A stretch of DNA of 59,831 nt from Actinomortierella ambigua (Eukaryota > Mortierellomycota > Mortierellomycetes > Mortierellales > Mortierellaceae). The stretch spans positions 1-59,831 of the forward strand of contig JAAAJB010000155.1 in assembly GCA_016098155.1 (NCBI GenBank), written 5' to 3'. Position 1 is the stretch's first letter. Every line of letters starts with the position of its first letter. Below, piece after piece: positions 21,254-33,293 of this stretch. The position numbers and the translations under genes were made by a program. The notes under the pieces were generated by a model. That model saw only the letters and a list, made by a program, of their open reading frames with translations. It was not told the origin of the DNA and did no database searches.

Positions 21254-23291
21254 ATGCTGCAACCAGACCCCGAAGGTAAGATAGATAGATGCCTTGGCCG
21301 TCAGCGTGTCCTGGTGGACAGGTTGCCATTAAAACGTGTCGAATCACATTGCCAGAGATCCCACACACATCTTGCCTCCAACCAACAAGCCCTTGGAGTC
21401 TCAGTCCACTTTAGACGGGAACCACCCCCCCCCATACACACACACACCCATTGCACCATACACGACATCTCTCTCTCTCCCTCTTCCTCCAGAACAAGAT
21501 GAAGGAGGGACGGTGTAGGGCAACGGGGTAATGGCATCCCACCAACAGTTTCTTCCCCCCCCCCCCTTTTTTTTTTCTTCTTGTGGGTCCCAAGTCCACA
21601 TATGCAACAAACACCAAAACACCAGTGTCAACAGCCAACCTGCATTATGCGTGGCCAGACTTGCAACCATATGCCCCTGGATTGATTTATGCAGGAACGT
21701 GCGGACTGGACCCATTGCGCCAACTGTGCAACGCCTGTTTTCTCTCTGCATCTACTCTCTCTTCCTCTCTCTTCCTCTCTCTCTGTGTCTACTCTCTCGG
21801 CACCCCTACAGCGACATACTGGTTGTACTGCGTGTACTGATGCCACCTATTTTTGGCTACTTTTTCATTTTTCAACCATAAATTTTTCAGAGACGGTGTC
21901 GTTGTTCGTGTCGCTGGTATGTATCTCGCTCATGTCGGTCCTGTTTGGTCGCAAGACGGCCGGCACCAAGCTGAGTACGATCAACTATGCACGGGGCCTT
22001 GTGGTCTCGCTGTATCTAGTCTCATGGGCCTTCTCGTTCATGGCGACCATCCTCGTCCAGACAAACAACTTCAACTTTATCTCCTGCGCAATGTCGATCT
22101 ACTCGTGCATCATCCTGTATGCCGTCAGTAAGGTCATCATCTACCTCTTCCTCATGGAGAAGGTCTATGTTGTCACTGCCGTTGGCACGACGCGGTCCAA
22201 TTTCATGGTAGGTTTTTATCTTTTTTTTTTAGTCTTCTTCTTCCTTCCTCTTGTTCCTCTTCTTCCCCGTGTGCCTCTCTTTTTTATTTGTCATCTTCCT
22301 ACTCTTCCTCGTCTTCTTCAGCTTCTCTTCCCAAACGCATGTGTATCTTTCGTGTATCTCTCTGCTACTCCAGCTCTCCAGAGTTCATCGATACTGCTGA
22401 AGTAATCGAGTCACGGGATCTGTCTGCTACATCAAAACTACCAACAACAGCTCTTATTTTTTTTTGTGGCTACATTGTTGTTTGTGTACCCAACCAGCGG
22501 TACCCGCTGAAAAAAAAAAAGATGCGTTAAGCAATTAACCGTGTCTAACGGTCTCTTTAAACTATAATCTCTCCCCCAAACGGATGGTTTTCGCGCCACG
22601 ATATGATTCAATGAAAAAAAAAAAAAAAAAAAAAAAACTCCTATATTTATAGCTGTACCGCATCAACCTGCTGCTACTCCTACCGTACGCGGGTATCCTC
22701 GCGCTGATGATCATCTTCCGCGTGCACGAGATCCGACCGAATGGGTACTGTATGATCGGGTTGCAAAAGCCGGCATCGTTGACGTTGATCCTGTACGACA
22801 TCTTCATCTCGAGCTGGTTGACGCTGCTGTTCATCCGACCCTTGATGAGTTCGACGTCGCTCCTTCAAGGTCCTTCCAAGGGCAAGTTGCGAGATGTGGC
22901 TCGGCGCACCCTGTTGGGCTCCATCATTGCGTTGGTGTTGAGCTCGGCCAACGTCTTCACCTTGGTCTACTTTAACGGCCACGAGCGTGGCCTGATCTGT
23001 CTGGCCTCGTGTACCGTCGATGTCACCCTCAACGCCATCACCATCCACTGGGTCACCTCCAGAGGCGGTGGACGCCTCAGCGCTGGCTGCGACCGCTCCT
23101 CGGGCGACCGACGCGGCGGCGGCGGCGGACATCATATGCACCATGCCACGGGTCAGCTGACCTCCGAGAAGCAGGTCGCTCCGCTAGAGTCGCATATCTC
23201 GGTCACTGTTGAGTCGTATGTAGAGCAATACCATCAACAACAACAACAACAACAACAACCGACATCACCGTGTGTCCAATATCAACAATAA
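21254..23291 (+). CDS. Seven-transmembrane orphan membrane protein
   Basis: The proposed exons are 21254-21275, 21891-22207 and 22653-23291, joining in phase to 325 aa. Seven hydrophobic segments can be read in order: SLFVSLVCISLMSVLF; VVSLYLVSWAFSFMATIL; FISCAMSIYSCIILYAV continuing to YLFLMEKVYVV; INLLLLLPYAGILALMIIF; LILYDIFISSWLTLLFI; LLGSIIALVLSSANVFTLVYF; and LICLASCTVDVTLNAITIHWV. A short outside N-terminus and a cytosolic Gly/His/Gln-rich tail would fit receptor topology, but no known GPCR family motif was recognised. Exons 2 and 3 are well supported. The tiny 22-nt first exon with a 615-bp intron is the weakest part; a different first exon is possible. Intron 2 contains an A24 run. 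Confidence 0.7.
22614..22637. repeat. A24 homopolymer in an intron
   Basis: An uninterrupted run of 24 A lies within the second intron of the 7TM gene, 15 bp before the 3' splice site. It is one of many such runs in introns of this window. Confidence 0.9.
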
Positions 23292-24218
23292 TTGCATCTT
23301 CTATTTCTAGTCATCTTTTTTCCAAATAATAATAAAAAAAAAAAGAGTAAAAAGAGTAATCATTTTTTTACAGAAAAAAAAAGGAAAGGAGTATAAGAGA
23401 GAGAGAGATCCAAATGCAATGCGATGCACATGTGCCCAATGCCAAAAACTGGGTTTGATGTTGTGGGACGAAACCCTAGGTTATAAAGTGTACCTGCCCG
23501 AATATGCCGAGGCATGGGTGTACAACAACATTCCAAAGCTTCAGCTTATCCTTGATGCCCTTGCATTCCACGCACAATAATAACAACAAACAACAAAATA
23601 GGCGACACAAGAAATCATTAGACTGTTTGATTGCACCTTGGCCAAGGGTCTAGAAGGTGAAGAGAGACTGTAGGGGATGTCAATGATGCGCTCACTGCAC
23701 AGAAGAAGTGAGAGGCCAGGGTTCAGGAATGAGCTTGACATCCACAGTGCTACCAACCTCCTCCCCCTCCCAGACAAAAAAAAACCACACACACTTGCTG
23801 TTCTGTTAGCTCCAATGGATACATCTCTACAAGATGTTGATGCGTTTGAACCAGAGAACGGGATGGAAGTAGGGGAAATGACCTCTTTTCGTCAGAGACT
23901 GCCTCGATGTGGTGAAGAGAAATTATGCGAGGGTGGTCGCCACGTTTTTTTTTCTTTTATATATATGGTTAGGCTCACAGACAAGCCTTCTTCTGAACAA
24001 CAGGGGGCAGTGGGGGGAACGCGAAAAGGAGAAGGGGGAGGAGGGGGTTCTGGAGCACAGACGCATTCCAATTTTTTTGGTCTCGAAAAAAAATCCCACT
24101 TCGGCAATAGGATCATATTGTGGACATTCTTAAATAGCTAACCGGGCCAGGGGGGAGAGGAAGAAGAGAAAGAGAGAGAGACAGAGACAGAGAGAGAGAC
24201 AGAGACCGAAAAAGAGAA

Positions 24219-24249
<31 letters not shown>

Positions 24250-26069
24250 GAGCCTGCGGTGAGAAAAAGGGTAGACTTGTCCAAGTGATGCGAAGAACGT
24301 GGAGGTGCCATGTGTGTACCGTTGGATTACCGGCCATAAAGGCATTTTCCTTTATTTTTGTTTGGCCACGCAGGGGATGAAGGCATGGCATGTCCACGAC
24401 CACGATGCGACACATACTAGGTGTCCATTGGTAAGTCGGCGCGGGAGAGAAAGGCAGACCAAGGTGAGGCAAGGCAAGACGGAGCCCAAAAAAACAAGCC
24501 AGGTTACCCTCAGTCTTTGTGCATGAGGACTGGAGGCTCCTCGGCCTCCACCACCACCCCCCGACAATTACACAATTATCGTCTGGGAACATGATCCTAG
24601 CATGTCGAGAGCTCTCGCGACAATCTGCAAGACAGACAGACATAGAGAGACACGCAGAAAAAGACAAGGGGTAGAAAGACAGACACAGACAGAGAGACTC
24701 GTCATCGCGTTGACCCCCTTGCAGCTCACCTTTCCGCAACGAAAAGGTCGCCTCTCCCCCCACTCCCCTATCCGCCTGAGGATGAAGCTGGATCGTGGGT
24801 ACGGAGGAAGGGGGGAGCGGATAAGCCTATCGACTCTTGGCCCTACGCAATGTGTCATGGTTGTCTTTCGAGAGGGAGGTAAGACGTAGGTGCTATCCTA
24901 CGGACCGGGTGGATGGAAGTCGACCAACCGGACAGGAGCTACTCGCTACGATGTAGACTGTGTGCGCAGAGGCATGATCAGCGGCGAATCTCACGGAGCG
25001 GGATTAAAGTGTCATTGTCTCTTTCTGAGAAGGATACCTGCGCCAAGAAGATGAAGAGGAGGAGGAGGGCACAGGTCGCCGGAAGGGATGAGGCATGAGG
25101 AGCGATAGATAGAGAGAGCGGGTCTATTTGCGACAAGATGCCATTTTTTTTCTTGGCATGCTTTTCTTGGCAGGTGCGGGCTGTGGCACGAATTGAACCA
25201 CAGCGTGAATGGTCATCAAAGAGAGAAGGAGAGAGAGGCATGGAAAGTCGCACACATCTACTCTCCCACTCTCTACTCTCCCGAGAGCATGACGAAAGTG
25301 TCCAACTCTCTCGCTCTTTTCTATATGTGTTTGTGTTGCACACTGGGATGGTCCCTGCTCGATCATTCCGAGGCTACCTCGCTACCTGCTCCCATTCCTC
25401 TTTCGCAAGTAACCTCTATAAAAGCCCAGCAGCAACACACAACACCCCTCTCCTTTTCTTCATCTCTCCGAGAAACCAAACCATACAATAGCAGCCAACT
25501 TTTACATCTCACTTGGCCTATTCACCGCCTCGCCTTGCCTCGCCATTGCTTGTCGAGTCGTTCTCTTTCATCCTTGCTTCTTCCTATTAATACCATACCA
25601 TCCATATCCTCGCTGGCGGCACCCCTGCTGTCGCACCTATCCTTCTGTCATACACACACCCACTTCTCTCTCCCTTCCCACAACTCCAAGGCTCTCACAC
25701 ACACTTTCTTTGACTCCTCGTCCTCTATCTTTGCCCAAGCCCTCCAAACTGCCTGTGCCCTTTTTTTTTAAATCTGCCTGCAGCCTCTTCTTCTTCTTCC
25801 TCTTCCCCCCTTTTTTCTTCTTCTTTCGCTCTCGATTCCTATATAATCCTTTAACTTGCTCACACTCATTCTTTTTTTTCTCTCTCTCCTCTCTTGTTAC
25901 ACTTTTTGTTCTTTCTCCTCTCTTTCACTCACTCTCACTCACCTCGTCAATCCTTCCCTCTCGCAACAGCTTTCTTGCATATCATACCTTTTTTTTTTGT
26001 CTTGATCCACCCCAGTACAACACTCTCCTTTCCTCCCAATAACACCTTACATCGAGTAATATCGAACCG
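23292..26069. other. Gene-poor spacer with GA and CT tracts
   Basis: About 2.8 kb with no supportable gene. A GA-rich block lies at 24155-24252. From about 25255 to 26060 the plus strand is strongly pyrimidine-rich, probably the promoter and long 5'UTR of the gene starting at 26070. Open frames through it encode low-complexity Ser/Leu/Phe strings and are not believable proteins. Confidence 0.5.
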
Positions 26070-27395
26070 ATGCAGCGCTTCTCCACTAGTTCACCACACA
26101 ACGCAGCACAGTCGTTCAGTATGCTAAAGCCATGCGAGGCAAACGGCCAGCCTTCATGCATCAAAGGCTTTGTCCGCGAAAAGTGTCGCAAGTGTGACAT
26201 GGGTTCCGTCCAGTGCGAGATGTGCCACTCCTCCCAACATCGTCATCACCCATCCACTCAGTCCTCAAAGTCGCCTAGAGCAAGCCTTTCGATGGATCGC
26301 GGATGCTCCATCTCTGTACCATCCTCCAAGGACAAGCAACAGGCAACAAATCGTGGCCACAGTAGCCCTGCTCTGATAGAAAGCAGCTCTTCTCCCTCCT
26401 CATCCTCTTCTCCAGCCTCCTCATCCTCGTCCTCTTTCACCACCACCACTACCACCACCATCGCATCCTCTCCTCAGAACGCAAGCTCAACCATGTGCTC
26501 CACCCCTGCCCCATCCTGTATCTTTTGTTACGATGGTCGCAAGCCATGCGATGAGTGCTTTGGCCTTGGGTATGTGCAGCGTGTCTGCCAGGAATGTATC
26601 AAAGACCAACACCGTCGAAACCATGGCAAACGCCGTTCAACTGGTTCATCGATCGTTTACGGGTCGGCATTCGCTCACCACCACCACCACCCCCAGCTGC
26701 ATCTATTCCAGCAACAGCAGCCCAATCATACCCGCCAACTCAGTCGCGATTCCATCCCGTCGACGATGCCAAGTATCTTGACCTCGCAGCAATGGAAGCG
26801 ATGGCTCGGTCTTGGTTCATCTTCGTCGTCGAGCGGCACGCAAACCGCCTCATCCTTCCTTCCGCCCACGGCCACGTCTTTTCACTGGCGCCCTACTAAG
26901 CATTCATCTAAATCTTGTTCGGCATTGGACCTTGCCCAGCGACAGCAGCAACAGCTACAGCAACAGCAGCTGATGCCACAGTCGCCACCCGCAAAGGACA
27001 AGCCGACCTCGCGCCGCCACAGTAGTGTCTCCACAGCGTCATCGATGATGAGTTTTTCGCCGTCGACCTTGACGTCGCGGTCAAGCTGCCCACCAGCAAT
27101 CTTGCCGCCTCAAGAACACCAGCAAGGACCAAGTGAAGACCTTGCCAAACTAGACGACGACCCATCATCATCGTCATCTTCATCTTCATCATCATCATCA
27201 TCCTCATCGTCGTCGTCGTCGTCGTCGTCGTCCTCGTCGCAGTATGAGCATCAACATCAACAAATGGGGCACAAGACCACCACAAACACCAAAGCTTGGA
27301 AGCGGTGGGCGTCCACATTGAAGATCAAGTCGCGACCTGTGCTCTTCCGAGCGCGCTCGCATCACTTGGCGGCCTCTGTTATGACTGCAGCTTGA
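26070..27395 (+). CDS. Cys-rich zinc-finger-like protein with poly-Ser tract
   Basis: A single exon encodes 441 aa; I do not recognise a named family. Two cysteine modules share the same spacing: C39-x2-C42-x6-C49-x2-C52 and C150-x2-C153-x6-C160-x2-C163, the second followed by FGLG and a further C173-x2-C176. The CDECFGLG segment matches the CxxCxGxG element of DnaJ-type zinc domains, so metal binding is a reasonable inference. The rest is disordered: Ser/Pro-rich linkers, a His run, a Gln run near 294-306 and a poly-Ser tract of about 25 residues encoded near 27163-27238 by mixed TCA/TCT/TCC/TCG codons. The C-terminus is basic (WKRWASTLKIKSRPVLFRAR). No signal peptide or membrane segment is visible. 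Confidence 0.7.
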   Translation: MQRFSTSSPHNAAQSFSMLKPCEANGQPSCIKGFVREKCRKCDMGSVQCEMCHSSQHRHHPSTQSSKSPRASLSMDRGCSISVPSSKDKQQATNRGHSSPALIESSSSPSSSSSPASSSSSSFTTTTTTTIASSPQNASSTMCSTPAPSCIFCYDGRKPCDECFGLGYVQRVCQECIKDQHRRNHGKRRSTGSSIVYGSAFAHHHHHPQLHLFQQQQPNHTRQLSRDSIPSTMPSILTSQQWKRWLGLGSSSSSSGTQTASSFLPPTATSFHWRPTKHSSKSCSALDLAQRQQQQLQQQQLMPQSPPAKDKPTSRRHSSVSTASSMMSFSPSTLTSRSSCPPAILPPQEHQQGPSEDLAKLDDDPSSSSSSSSSSSSSSSSSSSSSSSSSQYEHQHQQMGHKTTTNTKAWKRWASTLKIKSRPVLFRARSHHLAASVMTAA

Positions 27396-28737
27396 AGAAG
27401 AGTTGTACGAACCCCAAACAACAACAACAACAACACAACAACAAACGAATACCCTACTTTTTTTTGTTACTCCTTACTGCAACCTTCCATGTGTTTTGTT
27501 TTCTTTACACATGTTAATTCGGGGGGTTTTTTTTCTTGGAGGGGATGACAAGTCAATCCTCCCAAAAAAAAAAAAATGCCACCCTTTGTACTATAGCCTA
27601 TTACTCCTCCCTTCATTTGATTAAAGCATCTCAATCTTCCACCTCAAACGCAGCATAAATAAAAGCACGCACGCATAACAACGCAATGGAGTGTTCCAGA
27701 AAAGAAAAAAAAACGAGTCAGAGATGCCCCGCGTTTTGCTCGCAGAAAGAGGATGAAGAACTAGGAGGATGAAAGGAGGCGAAGAAGAAGGAGAGGAAGA
27801 AGGAAAAAGGAAGACGGAAGGAGGCATTTCAAACGGAAAAAAAAAGTGCAGGTCCGAACGTATCCAAAACCAACCGGAGGTTGTTTTCCGAAGACTCGTA
27901 GAAATACCATGAAAGCAGTAAGAAGAGAGAGACGATGTCGAAAGAAGGTCCCCCCCCCCTCCCTCTCTCTCTCCACACCATTGTTTGTTGTGTTTCTGTC
28001 CCACCCCCCCCTCCGTTTCCCCTTCAATGCTTGCGAGGAAGTGGAGGGAGGTAAAAGGGGGCTTGGGGGGAAAGGAATCCATCCGTCGGTCCACACACGA
28101 GGTAAGTATGCTTGCTTTGCCTCCATCCTTCTCTTATTTGTACCCCAGCAACCCTTTTGCATCGAAAAGTGAGTGCGTGTGACCCCATTGTTAAGCTCAC
28201 ATGTGTTGTTTACAGGTCAACAAAGTAACTCACGGGTCCTGTGGACACAAGGGCAAGTGGGGGAGGAGGGGAATACGGTTGCTCCGGAAGAGAATGACCC
28301 ATGGTGGCAATATCCCTTTTGGCAAGCCCTTTCCTCTTCCCAGCTACCTCCGTCTATTCGTCCGTCCATCCTGCTCATGTGCGTATCCTTTACTCCTTTT
28401 TTTTTCATTCATTCATCTGTATCAGGCATGATCTCATGAGGCAGTGTTCGGATTTTTTTTTCTTATCCCCAGTCAAGGCTGTTTAGCAAATGTCTGCTCT
28501 CCTCATCTTGCAGGTAAAGCTCACAGCCAAAAAAAAAAAAAAAAAAAANNNNNNNNNNCCCAGTAGCCCGCTATAGCCGACGTGGAGAGAAAAAAAAAAA
28601 AAAAAAAAAAGCGTCATTCCCCTTCTGGTATCGACCAAAGAACCAACTGTTGAGAGCAAGTAGGAGACGAAAAGAACAAAATAAAGAAAGAAAAGCGAGA
28701 TCTAGTTTTATTGTGGATGCAATGTAGGCGTATATTC
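27396..28737. other. Spacer with assembly gap
   Basis: The region between two convergent genes holds homopolymer runs, GT/AG-like short frames and a string of ten Ns. No gene is supported. The right end is the 3' flank of MPP10. Confidence 0.5.
28549..28558. other. Assembly gap (10 N)
   Basis: Ten Ns are preceded directly by an A19 run and followed within about 30 bases by an A21 run (28590-28610). The gap size is nominal, and sequence may be missing or duplicated here. Confidence 0.99.
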
Positions 28738-31040
28738 TTACAATTTGAGCTTGGCGCTCTTGGAGGTGTCGACCTGGGCACCCGGTTTGATGCCGGACCG
28801 CTTGTTGCCATCGCGGTCGATGAAGCTGATATTCTTCTGGCCGGACAGCTGCTTGACGGCATCGAGCTTGTCGCGCACGACCGTCTTTGCGTTGCCCTTG
28901 TCGCCCGGTTGACGGCCCATTCGACGATCGCGCTCCTCGCGCTCCTTTTGCCGCTCCGCCACCTGCTTGGCCTGCTCCTTGATCTCGGCCTTCTTGGTCC
29001 GCTTGGCCTTGGCCCGCTTGCGTTTCCGCTCCGTCTGGTCCATCTCGGTCTCGCCCTTGATCGGCGTCTTGCCCGCCGAGTAGACCTCCTCGGGCGCCAG
29101 CAGCGCCGCATCCGCCACACCAACGGGAATCGCCTCCTCCATACTGATCGCCGCCGCGTTCGTCACCACCGCCAGCTCCGCCTTGACAGGCTTGGGCGTG
29201 TAGTGCCAGTTGCTGAGCGCGTCGAGCTTGCCGCACAGCTCCCGCCATGCGGTCGTGATCTCCTCGTGTTGCTTCTCCAGGGCTGCCTCCTTCTCGGTCA
29301 TAACAGGTCCGGCGTTGGTGTTGGTCTGTCGGGTGTACTCGTCCTCGTACAGCTCGGCCAGGGACTTTTTCGACTTTTCGTCCGAGATCTCGACCCGCGA
29401 CGAGGGGTTGAAGGCCTTTGGGTTCGGAGCCTGTTTCCGAACGACGTCGTCATAGTTGCTGTTGAGAATACGGTCCTTGATCATGTCCTCCAGCGTCTTT
29501 GTCGACTCGGCCGTGATCACGGGCACGGGCTTTGCCACCGTCTCAAACTCCAGGTCCTCCTCCAGCAGACTGTTGACCGGTCGCTCCGCGGCCGACGTCT
29601 CACCTTTCTTGGCCCACTCTCGTGGTGCTACGTTCTCCTGCTCCAGCTGCTCGATCTGAGCCTGCATCTTGCGCTGCATACGCTCGTGCTTCGACAGTTT
29701 GGACTCGTCGTCGCCCTCGCCCTCATCAGCTTCTTGACCAAAGAGATTGGAAATACGGTCTCCCAGCGCATTGACCTTGGCATCCTCATCCTCCTCTTCT
29801 GCTCCTTCCTCCTCGTCTCCAAAGCCAAAACCAAAGTTGTCCTCGTCCTCATTGCCCTTGAAATCTTGTGCCCTGGGTTTCTTAGGCGCCGACCTTGCCT
29901 TCGACCGTGATGTCTTTACTGGTGCAAAGAAGTCGTTGAATTTGACATCTGGTATTTTTTTTCCGAGAAGCCAGGGTGAAGAAAGAAAAGAAAACGAGAA
30001 AGGTGAGTTGAACATGGGCTTGTAAAAAGACATTAAAAGATGAAATCACATATCGTTCTTGGAAACAAGATCAATTACCATGCGCATCGACCAAGTTTTC
30101 ATCCTCTTCTTCATCTTCATCTTCACCAAAGTCATCGCCGCTCTCAATCTCGTCAGGATCGGCAAAGTAGTCAATCTCGTCGTCATTGTCTGGTTCCCGT
30201 CCTTCGAGCTCATCCTGCTCCTGCTTCTCTGTGAGGGCGTTAAACTCGTCAATGTTAAAAAAGTCGTCGTCGACCTCGGACTTTTTAACCTTCTTTGTTG
30301 CTGGCAGGTCAAGGTCCTCCAGATCTTCTTCCTCCGACTCGTCTTCTTCCTCGTCTTCGTCCTCACCACCTTCCTCGGCATCGAGCTCTTCTGCGTCCGA
30401 CTCCTCCTCCTCGCCTACAGCAGAATCGAACATGTCACTATCGTGTTCCATGTCCGAGTCCATCATGCCGGCCTCATCCTCATCGACCTCCATCTCCTCA
30501 TCCTCTGCAAGGTCGCTGTTCTCGTCGTTTTGCTCTGCTCCCTCTGCTGCGTCCACCTCTCCTTGCTCGTCCTCTTCGTGGTCCTTATCGGCTGTTGTCT
30601 TGCCAGACTTTAGTGCCTTCAACTGTGATTTGAGATAATCAAGAAATGGCACATTCTGCATCTGAATTTCCTCCCAGATCTGGTCGTTATCAAAGCCATC
30701 GATAAACAGCTCCTCCAGCATCGAGCCTTGGCTCTTCATCTCCTCTGACTCTGAAGCTTTGCCTAACAGAATCGCGTAAAAAAATTGATCAAAGGTTGCG
30801 GGGGAATAGGGTTAGATGAATTGAGTATGTGGTATCGGAAGAGCTTGCCCCAAATATATATACCGTTCTAAGCTGTCATGGCGTACCAAGGTCGTAAAGG
30901 TGCTTGGTCATAGCCTTGGCCTGGTCGGCAAACTGGTCGCCCTTGGTCAGAAAGACCTCGGGCTTTTCAAGGATATTTGAGTTGAAAGCCTGCAGCATGG
31001 CCTCGTCGGGCATTGCTGCCATTGCTGTGATTGCGACCAT
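28738..31040 (-). CDS. MPP10: U3 snoRNP protein MPP10
   Basis: Three exons join in phase: 31040-30887, 30762-30079 and 29948-28738, giving 682 aa. Mpp10 is a component of the nucleolar SSU processome, bound with Imp3 and Imp4, and is needed for 18S rRNA maturation. The N-terminus (FLTKGDQFADQAKAMTKHLY) is followed by an extremely acidic Glu/Asp region, the conserved DDDFFNIDEFNALTE and VKFNDFFAPV segments, then the C-terminal core (ALGDRISNLFGQEADEGEGD, MIKDRILNSNYDDVVRK, KSLAELYEDEY). A basic coiled tail ends in GNKRSGIKPGAQVDTSKSAK. The length is typical for the family. The start gives MVAITAMAAMPDEAM; either downstream Met could also serve. It is divergent from VTA1 with 287 bp between start codons. 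Confidence 0.95.
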
Positions 31041-31327
31041 GTGGCTGCAAGTGTGAATGAGGAGAGGTAATTGATGGCTGTGAGCGGTGGTTGAGGGAGC
31101 ACCAGTCTCTTCTTGCTTGTAAAAAAAAAATATGTCGTTTGGATGTTTTGTTGTTCAAGAGGCGAAAAAAAGTGACTGCCGAAATGGCTGGTATCCCAGG
31201 TACGATCAGTCGTTGTACCGCCGAAGTAAATATCTGGATAAGCGGTGCTGGCGTTTTTTGGAAAGGTAGTTGGGCACTGGCTGCTTCTTTGCCTTCTCTC
31301 AACCGTCTTTGCCCCCTCTTCTCCCTA

Positions 31328-33277
31328 ATGTCAGCAGGAACTGTTCCCGAGGGACTGAAAGTCATCACCCCGTACTTACAGCGCGCCAGCCAGCTTGCCG
31401 AGAAGGAGCCCATCGTCTCCTATTACTGTAGGTCTCATCCCACGCCTCCAATGTGTCGAACACCTCATTCCACAGCACCAAAAAGGGAGTCTCGGCATGT
31501 CATAAGTCACTAACGCGCATGCTCTGCACCCATGTCCATCATCGCTCTTTCTAGCCAACTACTATGCTGCCAAGCTTGCTATCCAAAAGGCCAACAAGGA
31601 TAATCGCGTCTTTATCGACAGTCTCCTAAGCACGCTCGAAAAGGTACACGCAACACGTCTGAACAGAACACTTCGAATTCTCAGTCACAACAGGAGGCAG
31701 GAGAGCTTTTTTTCTTGGCAACACCCAGATTCAATATCGTGGCAGCAGGTTGTGCAATGGCTCGCTCATTCACCCTCCTTTTGTTCTTTTCTTCTCTTTC
31801 AACCACCCTTCTAGCAACGGAAGGAGATTGGTGAGAACGAGGCCATCTCAAACGATCTAGTCGGCTATGCACATATCGAAAATTTTGCACTCAAGATCTT
31901 CACCAGGGCGGACGACGAGGATCGCCAAGGCCAAGCTTCACAGTAAGAGGGGCGCTAGAGCACCGAATGAGAGGCAATTCCAAGGCGCACCTTTTTTGCA
32001 CTCTGCCTATCAGAGTCTAATATTGCACCATCTTATTCCACGTGTGGGTGTGGGTGTTTTTTTTTGTGTTTCCGACTAGGAAAACTGCCAAGAACTACGT
32101 AGCTGCTGCCAACTTCTTGGAGCTGCTCAAGGTGTTTGGTGAAATTGACAGCGACACTGAGGAGAAGATCAAGTATTCCAAGTGGCGCGCTGCAGAGATT
32201 GTCAAGGCCATCCGGGATGGACGCGTCCCCACTCCGCCTCAGGGCGCCGCGGGTGCCAGCCAGCAGGACCTGAACAATGCGACAACAGCCTCAGACAACC
32301 TCGGTGGCGTCGCAGGCGTGGTCTCGCCAACCTTTTCAAGTCCGCTAGACCCTGCTGCTGCTGCTGGTAGTGCCGCGAATTTCATGGCGCCTACCAACGG
32401 TGTTGGCAATAATGGTGGTGGTGGAGGAGGAGGGGTCACCGGAGGGGTGATGCCTCCATCTTCCTCTCATCCCACGATCGCCAACTTCCCGTCACCGCCT
32501 CTATCCAACGCCACACCACCAATTCACCATCAGCTGCCATTCCAGCATCCTTCAAGTGCGCCGCAACACACCCAATTCCAGGACAACAATATCAACCATG
32601 CCTTCCACCAGCAGCAGCAGCAGCAGCCACATCCATCAACAACCCTATCGGCCGAATCTCCCCTCATCCCGTCGTTGGCACCTGCTCCTCCAGCAACGTT
32701 ACCGGGATCGGCGCCACCACCGCCTATCTCACCTTCACCATTTGCTCCATCTTCTCACTCGCCCCAACCGCAGCAACAACAACCCTTTGTACCACCATCG
32801 TCACAACACCAACACCAACATCAACATCAACATCAACCGCCTCCTCCTCCGATGCAGCCCCAGTTCCAACCCTTCCCACAGTCTTCACCGTCTCCCATGC
32901 AGCCTCCATTCATCCAGCCAGTTGCCCCATCCATTGGCGGCGGCGTTGCTGGTCCTGGGGCTGGGGCTGGTGCCACGCAACAGCCACTGCACCAGTATCA
33001 GAGCCCCTCGCCATACCAGCAACCGTCCCCTGCATTAGGCCCTGCTGCTCCAACGGCCCCCATGGTTCTTGACCCGGCGGTGAGCACCCAGGTCCAGAAG
33101 CACTGCAAGTGGACTATCTCGGCTCTAACTTATGACGACGTCCCGACGGCTATTGACAATCTGGAAAAGGCCTTGGCGTTATTGCGGGTAAGCATTTGTT
33201 CTATTTTGATGTGTTAATGAATATGTCACGAGCCTTGCAGGCTGTTAACCACCTCTGCCTATTAACAGAACCAATAG
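31328..33277 (+). CDS. VTA1: ESCRT-III/Vps4 cofactor Vta1 (LIP5)
   Basis: Exons 31328-31427, 31555-31643, 31815-31942, 32080-33187 and a proposed 9-nt final exon 33269-33277 give about 477 aa. Vta1 activates the Vps4 ATPase that disassembles ESCRT-III on endosomes. The N-terminal tandem MIT region is clear (PEGLKVITPYLQRASQLAEK, NYYAAKLAIQKANKDNR, HIENFALKIFTRADDEDR, NFLELLKVFGEID, YSKWRAAEIVKAIRDGR). A 250-residue Pro/Gln/Ser-rich linker follows, then the C-terminal Vps4-binding helices (VQKHCKWTISALTYDDVPTAIDNLEKALALL). The final splice is uncertain: an acceptor at 33239-33240 or intron read-through would give different short tails. The stop lies only 16 nt from the convergent ULP1 stop. 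Confidence 0.92.
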
Positions 33278-33293
33278 ATGCGAAATGACCGCA

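Noticed and set aside
21493..21512. Extra exon in the 7TM gene following a good CT-AG acceptor
   Set aside because: Including it puts the following exon out of frame.
24113..24763. Minus-strand 216-codon open frame
   Set aside because: Translation is dominated by Ser-Leu repeats from a GA tract, with no conserved motif and no splice context.
25193..26042. Plus-strand open frames in the pyrimidine-rich leader
   Set aside because: They encode Ser/Leu/Phe-rich strings explained by base composition.
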